A stretch of 64,000 bases of DNA, from positions 1 through 64,000 of the forward strand of contig JBBDIK010000011.1 in NCBI GenBank assembly GCA_040880465.1. The letters are read 5' to 3'. Numbering within the stretch: the first letter of the stretch is position 1; every line of letters starts with the position of its first letter. Below the pieces are notes generated by a model. That model was not told the DNA's origin. It ran no database searches and saw only the letters and a list, made by a program, of their open reading frames with translations. Below, piece after piece: positions 59,866 to 64,000 of this stretch. Source of the DNA: JBBDIK01 sp040880465. Its GTDB lineage: Bacteria > Actinomycetota > UBA4738 > JBBDHU01. The translations under genes and the position numbers were made by a program.

Positions 59866-60600
59866 TCACTGGGTGGCGACGTACACGGTGTTCGCAGACT
59901 CCCCACCCGTGAGCGGATTCGGGAACGTCACGACGTGTCCTTCGCATCGTCGGAAGGCCGATCTCGCGACGGCCACATATCTCGCGTCCGGTGGATCATC
60001 GGACCAGAGCGCGTACACGCCACCCTGCGCAAGTCGCTGTGCGAGTCTCCGTTGACCCGCGACCTCGTAGAAGGAGGCGTGTCGAGCGTGTAGGTGATGC
60101 CGGGGTGAATGGTCGATGTCCACGAGGATCGCGTCGTGCGCATCGCCCGTCTCGCCGAACCGAACCTGCGACGAGATCATCGCGAAGAAGTCTCCAACGA
60201 CGAAGGTGCAGCGCGGATCGGAGGTGAGCCGCTCACTCATCGGAAGGAGCCCTTGTTCATGCCAGCCGATGACCTCAGGCAGCGCCTCGACGACCGCCAG
60301 CGCGCGCACTCGGCGCTCTCCCAGCACTGCAGCCGCCGTATAGCCAAGCCCGAGTCCCGCAACCACGACGTCCAGCTCTGCGGTCGCGGTGGCCCTGAAG
60401 GCCAAGTCGGCCAGCGCCACTTCTCCTGCAGTGAAGAGGCTCGACATGAGGAACTCATCACCCAGCTTCACCTCGTAGACCTCGGTGTTCGCCGTTAGAT
60501 CGAATCGGCGACGTAGGCTGATCTCCCCCATCGGTGTCGCCCGCGCGTCGAGCTCCTCGAACCGAGTCCGCGGCGTCTGGGACACCCTAGAGCCCGCCAT
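59866..60600 (-). CDS. Spermidine-synthase-like SAM-fold protein
   Basis: The 244-residue protein has a short N-terminal beta part and a Rossmann methyltransferase-like domain: VVVAGLGLGYTAAAVL (about 78-93), VVEALPEVIGW, and DAILVDIDHSP. It resembles putative spermidine synthases of bacteria and archaea, but the polyamine-site residues are not certain. ATG 60600 overlaps the phosphoesterase end by 14 bases; ATG at about 60531 is an alternative. Confidence 0.78.
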   Translation of the reverse strand: MAGSRVSQTPRTRFEELDARATPMGEISLRRRFDLTANTEVYEVKLGDEFLMSSLFTAGEVALADLAFRATATAELDVVVAGLGLGYTAAAVLGERRVRALAVVEALPEVIGWHEQGLLPMSERLTSDPRCTFVVGDFFAMISSQVRFGETGDAHDAILVDIDHSPRHHLHARHASFYEVAGQRRLAQRLAQGGVYALWSDDPPDARYVAVARSAFRRCEGHVVTFPNPLTGGESANTVYVATQ

Positions 60601-61981
60601 CTTCCAGCGGCTTCGGACCCTTCCAGCCTGGGAAGTGTTTGGGAAACACCCACGCGTCCCCGGCTGCCTTCACCAGAGGCTGGGGGTCGGGTTCTCGGGG
60701 CTTCCCCTTGAAGTCGAAGACGTGCGCGAAGTTGTGCGTCTTGCGGATCCTGTTCGTCAGGTAGGGCAAACCCCAGTTGTCCGCGATGAACTTCAGCGGC
60801 GACGAGAACTCACCCGGTCCGTCATCGACGTACCCGCGCCTCGCGTACGGGCTGAGGACGAGCATCGGAACCCGCATGCCAAGTCCCACCTCGTCGATCT
60901 GCGGAGGCGCCACGTGGTCATAGAAGCCACCCCATTCATCCCATGTCAAGAAGATGGCCGTGTCGTTCCACATGCTGCTCATCATGATGGCGTTGATGAT
61001 CTCGGTGACCCAGTTGTGTGCGAAACGAGAGTTCCATGGCGGATGATCCGAGAGCTCGAACCGGGGAGTCACCCATGTCACCGCGGGCAACCCCGGCCCC
61101 TTGATGTCATCGATCAGGCGATCGACATCGCGCACGTGCCGTGCATACATGTCCGAATGGAAGACCTGCTCGATCGCGGTATAGGCAGACCAGATGTAGC
61201 CGGGCTCCGTCGGCTCAGCCGCGTAGTAGGCCCAATCGATCCCCTCATCCGTCAGCTGCTCGCCGACGGTCTTGAAGGTGAAGCACGTCGAATGCTTGGT
61301 GAGATTGCCCATGTCGTCCTTGGTGAGGACGAACACGCCATCTCCGTAGGCATCACACCCCCAACTCTTGATCCTCAAGTCGTCGCCCGCCGGCCGCGTC
61401 TTGATGTTCTCGGGATTGTCGAAGGTCCCGCCGGAGGTCCCGGCGATGAAGTACAGGTGATTCGGATACGAGGGCCCCATCGCCGAGGCGAAGAACCGGT
61501 CGCAGATCACGTAGTCGCGCGCCCAGCGGAAGTAGTTGGGTACGTCCTGCTCATGCAACTGCGAATAGCCGTAGAACCGACCGAAGTCCCCGATCGCGAA
61601 GCGGTCCATCTTGCCTTCGTTCCACTGGTAGATGGCCGAAACGTGGTCGTGCGGCAGGTCGCCCGGGAGCCACTGCGGGGTCCTCGAGAGGCGCACCTCG
61701 CGACCGTTGTCGTTGCCGACCGTGACGCCGTCCACGCCACGCATCGTGCCGAAGATAGAATCGAACGACCGGTTCTCGAGCATGATGTAGACCACGTGCT
61801 TGATGGGCCACCTGGTATCGACGACCGATGGCGAGGCACCGGCCCTCGGTCGCACGCGTTGGTCGGGAACGCACGAGGACAACAGCACTCCCCCGGCGGC
61901 AAGCATGGTTGCGGTGAGGAACTCTCGGCGTGAATAGTTCCCGTGGATAGCGTGATCTTCTACGTGCTCGCGGTCACTCAT
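60587..61981 (-). CDS. Tat-exported phosphoesterase (PF04185, phospholipase C / acid phosphatase type)
   Basis: The 464-residue protein has a twin-arginine signal (SRREFL at 17-22) with a lipobox (LSSC, Cys37). The alkaline-phosphatase-like domain shows MLENRSFDSIFG (the catalytic start) and TWDEWGGFYDHV. Homologues cut phosphatidylcholine or are acid phosphatases. ATG 61981 starts the signal peptide. It is followed by the spermidine-synthase-like gene, with which it overlaps. Confidence 0.9.
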   Translation of the reverse strand: MSDREHVEDHAIHGNYSRREFLTATMLAAGGVLLSSCVPDQRVRPRAGASPSVVDTRWPIKHVVYIMLENRSFDSIFGTMRGVDGVTVGNDNGREVRLSRTPQWLPGDLPHDHVSAIYQWNEGKMDRFAIGDFGRFYGYSQLHEQDVPNYFRWARDYVICDRFFASAMGPSYPNHLYFIAGTSGGTFDNPENIKTRPAGDDLRIKSWGCDAYGDGVFVLTKDDMGNLTKHSTCFTFKTVGEQLTDEGIDWAYYAAEPTEPGYIWSAYTAIEQVFHSDMYARHVRDVDRLIDDIKGPGLPAVTWVTPRFELSDHPPWNSRFAHNWVTEIINAIMMSSMWNDTAIFLTWDEWGGFYDHVAPPQIDEVGLGMRVPMLVLSPYARRGYVDDGPGEFSSPLKFIADNWGLPYLTNRIRKTHNFAHVFDFKGKPREPDPQPLVKAAGDAWVFPKHFPGWKGPKPLEDGGL

Positions 61982-61998
61982 GTACGGATCGCCAGCCG

Positions 61999-62502
61999 CT
62001 AGCCGGCCATGGCCTGTCGGGGTCGCCCGTTCTCGCCCGTGCCCGTCACCAGGACGCTCGGCTCGTCGACCTCCCACTGGTCGATCCACGAGCGCCCTCG
62101 CCGATGCGAGAGTACGAGCCGCTGGATGCGGGCCGCGGTGTCAGGTGGAACGCGCTTTCGCTTGCTGTTGTTGGCATGTCCCTTGAGCGTGGACACGGGC
62201 ATATCAAGGAGCATCGCGACGGTGCGCCAATCGCCGTAGCGTTCGTGCAGCCAGGCGAGGAGAGGCCGAACCCGCTCGACCTCGACACCACGCCGAGACC
62301 AGACTCCGGCCTGGCGCGGGAAGACCCGCGCATGATGCCCGGATCGAAAGACGTAAGGCTCACCGGCGTATCGATGGCCTCGCTGGAACGTCACCGTCGA
62401 GCGTTTTGGCGCTTCGCCGCAACCGCAGTGGCACAGGGCGTATGCCATGCATCCCGGCGAACACGTACCGGCTGGTGCATGACCGAACGTCCACGCCGAC
62501 AT
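61999..62502 (-). CDS. Cys-rich and helix-turn-helix protein, phage-like
   Basis: The 167-residue protein has an N-terminal CHCGCGE ... FRSGHHAR arrangement, a probable zinc site known from actinobacterial and phage proteins, and a C-terminal helix-turn-helix (TVAMLLDMPVSTLKGHANN). It is likely DNA-binding. ATG 62502 overlaps the merR stop (TGATG), so it is translated with the regulator. Its function is unknown. Confidence 0.72.
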   Translation of the reverse strand: MSAWTFGHAPAGTCSPGCMAYALCHCGCGEAPKRSTVTFQRGHRYAGEPYVFRSGHHARVFPRQAGVWSRRGVEVERVRPLLAWLHERYGDWRTVAMLLDMPVSTLKGHANNSKRKRVPPDTAARIQRLVLSHRRGRSWIDQWEVDEPSVLVTGTGENGRPRQAMAG

Positions 62503-62903
62503 CAGTCCCCCACCTCAGACGTCAGCGTCTCGATGAGTGACTTCGCGGCCCGGAGTTGCTTGGACAGTTGCGTTACCCGCTCCTGCGTCAGGGAAACGAT
62601 CTGCCTCAGCCTCTCGGATCGCTCGGCTCGCTTCGCACGTGGCAGGTCCGACTTGAGGTCGTCCAGGATGCCGAGGGCTTCACCGATCTCTTCGAGGGTG
62701 AAATCCAGTGGTTTCATGTGCTTGATCAGCAGCAACCGCCGGACGTCCTGATCGGTGTAGAGCCGGAAGCCGCCATGTGTGTGGTCCGAGGGCGGAACGA
62801 GCCCGACTTCGCCGTAGTAGCGGATGGTGCGCAGGGACAGGCCGACCTCCTCGGCGACATCACCGATCTGGCGCAGCGCGGATTCGCTCTCCACGGTGTT
62901 CAT
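62502..62903 (-). CDS. MerR-family transcriptional regulator
   Basis: The 133-residue regulator has an N-terminal winged helix (IGDVAEEVGLSLRTIRYYGEVGLV at about 13-36, GFRLYTDQDVRRLLLIKHMK after it) and a long dimerisation coiled coil. There are no cysteines for metal binding at the C-terminus, so the effector is not a simple metal of the CueR/MerR type. A palindrome in an 18-bp spacer promoter points to autoregulation. Confidence 0.92.
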   Translation of the reverse strand: MNTVESESALRQIGDVAEEVGLSLRTIRYYGEVGLVPPSDHTHGGFRLYTDQDVRRLLLIKHMKPLDFTLEEIGEALGILDDLKSDLPRAKRAERSERLRQIVSLTQERVTQLSKQLRAAKSLIETLTSEVGD

Positions 62904-62912
62904 GTCCCGTGA

Positions 62913-62942
62913 ATAGTACAGTTACGCAACGTAAGAGTTCAA
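62913..62942 (-). promoter_or_regulatory. merR promoter with operator palindrome
   Basis: Minus strand: -35 TTGAAC (62937-62942), 18-bp spacer, -10 TACTAT (62913-62918). Inside the spacer lies TTACG-CAA-CGTAA (62922-62934), a perfect palindrome. A long spacer with a central dyad is the hallmark of MerR-controlled promoters. Confidence 0.65.
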
Positions 62943-62978
62943 CCGACATCCCGAGGAGTTGCGTACGCGATGACCCAT

Positions 62979-63323
62979 CTATCGATCTGCGGCCGGCCAA
63001 CCATGGCGGCTGCGTACGGGGAGCTCATCCGGTGGCAGCGGGGTTCCAGAGCCCTGGTGCTTGGCGAGCAACTCCGCATCGCAGACCCTGCACAGGTGCA
63101 CCGTGATCGCTCCGACAGAAGACATCTGATCCCCTCGAACCTTCTCCACGACCGACTTCGGCCACTGCGCCAGGTCTCTCCCCCCACACGTTGGGCACGT
63201 CGCTGCGGGGTCACGCTGCCACCTGGCACCACACCTCTCGCAGTGGAGATCGATCAGGTCACCGGAACGCGTCCCGCGAAGCCCCTCCTCCTCGCCGCAC
63301 GCGGGACAGCGGACATCATCCAT
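62979..63323 (-). CDS. Zinc-ribbon protein
   Basis: The 114-residue protein has four CxxC pairs: CPAC, CERC, CPTC and CRVC, enough for two zinc sites. It is a widespread small actinobacterial protein of unknown function. ATG 63323 has a TAGGCT -10 six bases upstream. A competing plus-strand frame (62970-63356) lacks family features. Confidence 0.8.
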   Translation of the reverse strand: MDDVRCPACGEEEGLRGTRSGDLIDLHCERCGARWQRDPAATCPTCGGRDLAQWPKSVVEKVRGDQMSSVGAITVHLCRVCDAELLAKHQGSGTPLPPDELPVRSRHGWPAADR

Positions 63324-63329
63324 CGTGCA

Positions 63330-63335
63330 AGCCTA
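63330..63335 (-). promoter_or_regulatory. -10 element (TAGGCT) of the zinc-ribbon gene
   Basis: TANNNT hexamer six bases before ATG 63323; leaderless arrangement. Confidence 0.45.
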
Positions 63336-63352
63336 CGCGCGGGGGTGGGTCC

Positions 63353-64000
63353 GTGAACGACCACGATGTCCCTGAAGAAGCCAAGAGGCGCCGCACGTTC
63401 GCGATCATCTCGCATCCCGATGCCGGGAAAACCACCCTGACCGAGCGTTTGTTGCTTCACGGCCATGCCATCACGGCGGCTGGCTCGGTGCGCGCACGCC
63501 CCGGCCGCCGCTCGACGACGTCGGACTGGATGCAGATCGAGCGCGACCGCGGTATCAGCATCGCCTCAACGGTGCTGCGATTCGAGCATCGAGGAACCGT
63601 GATCAACCTGGTCGATACTCCGGGACACGAGGACTTCTCCGAGGACACCTACCGCGTGCTCACAGCGGTCGATGCCGCGCTGATGGTCATCGATGGCGCC
63701 AACGGCGTGGAGGAGCGAACGCTGCGCCTCTTCGAAGTGTGTCGGGAGCGAGGGACACCCCTGCTGACATTCGTGAACAAGTGCGACCGCCCCTGCCTGC
63801 CCCCGCTGGAGCTCCTCGACCGGATCCAGGAGGCGATCGGGATCGCTCCGACACCGGTTACCTGGCCGATCGCCCAGGGGCGGGAGTTCCAGGGCGTCGC
63901 GATCCGCCATACCCAGACGGTGCGCCGTTTCGACCGTACGAGTGCCGGAGCGATCGCCGGGGAACGCCTGGTGAACGAGGCCGACCTTGACAGACGTGAC
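63353..64000 (+). CDS. prfC: Peptide chain release factor 3 (partial)
   Basis: The first 216 residues run to the right edge without a stop. It has the GTPase P-loop SHPDAGKTTLTE, TSDWMQIERDRGISI (switch I), DTPGHEDFSEDTYRVL and the G4 motif NKCD (usually NKLD). RF3 recycles RF1/RF2 after termination. GTG 63353 is used. The order of motifs separates it from EF-G. Confidence 0.9.
   Translation, partial: MNDHDVPEEAKRRRTFAIISHPDAGKTTLTERLLLHGHAITAAGSVRARPGRRSTTSDWMQIERDRGISIASTVLRFEHRGTVINLVDTPGHEDFSEDTYRVLTAVDAALMVIDGANGVEERTLRLFEVCRERGTPLLTFVNKCDRPCLPPLELLDRIQEAIGIAPTPVTWPIAQGREFQGVAIRHTQTVRRFDRTSAGAIAGERLVNEADLDRRD

Noticed and set aside
62970..63356. Plus-strand frame opposite the zinc-ribbon gene
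   Set aside because: The minus frame has four CxxC pairs and a leaderless promoter; the plus frame has no recognisable features.
1..64000. CRISPR arrays, rRNA genes, prophage, insertion sequences or a defence island
   Set aside because: No regular spacer repeats, no rRNA sequence, no transposase or phage structural genes were seen. xerC is the housekeeping type.

Overview
The window is 64 kb of high-GC bacterial chromosome. It most likely comes from an uncultured member of the Actinomycetota: one run of ten N inside bioF marks an assembled draft. The actinobacterial signs are the sporulation-type sigma factor WhiG beside an M23 peptidase and rpsB, the DUF2469-yraN-comM-dprA block, an F420 gene (cofC), many GTG and TTG starts, and promoters of the TANNNT type placed directly before start codons.

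Layout. Positions 154-31302 are almost entirely minus-strand housekeeping genes, in transcription order: smc, ftsY, a lone receiver protein, ffh, rpsP, khpA, rimM, trmD, (one plus-strand membrane protein), rplS, two lepB genes, rnhB, DUF2469, yraN, comM, dprA, xerC, whiG; an M23 peptidase, a beta-propeller protein and a membrane protein; then rpsB, tsf, pyrH, frr, cdsA, dxr, rseP, a two-component pair, yjbQ and ispG. Positions 31408-43451 continue the order recG, rsmD, coaD, a coiled-coil protein, yceD, rpmF, rnc, fpg toward smc, interrupted by NAD genes (nadA plus strand, nadC minus strand), an acylphosphatase and two SnoaL-like proteins; tlpA, rpmB, thiD and thiL lie at the far side of recG. 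Positions 43626-48370 hold pckA, a membrane protein, a phosphoribosyltransferase, a stand-alone Lrp/AsnC ligand domain, ddl and plsC.

Positions 48445-54713 are a compact biotin operon, birA-bioB-bioF-(KAS III, probably bioZ)-bioA-bioD, with a BirA-type operator over the birA promoter. It is followed by cofC, a degenerate cold-shock-fold protein, hup and tRNA-Gln(CTG).

Downstream of the tRNA, 56166-63323 looks like accessory DNA: a tandem GNAT acetyltransferase, a GNAT fragment, a nitronate monooxygenase-like protein, a lipoprotein gene bracketed by 49-bp direct repeats, a spermidine-synthase-like protein, a Tat-exported phosphoesterase, a MerR regulator with a textbook operator, a Cys-rich HTH partner and a zinc ribbon protein. 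The window ends inside a release factor 3 gene.

The most interesting signals are regulatory and N-terminal. There are two matching PafBC/RecA-independent DNA-damage promoters before comM and yraN, at least twelve leaderless-type promoters, the BirA box, a MutM-type glycosylase encoded without its catalytic Pro1, a CTG start for plsC supported by a perfect Shine-Dalgarno sequence, and the direct repeats around the lipoprotein gene. I did not see a clearly new multi-gene defence or mobile system.
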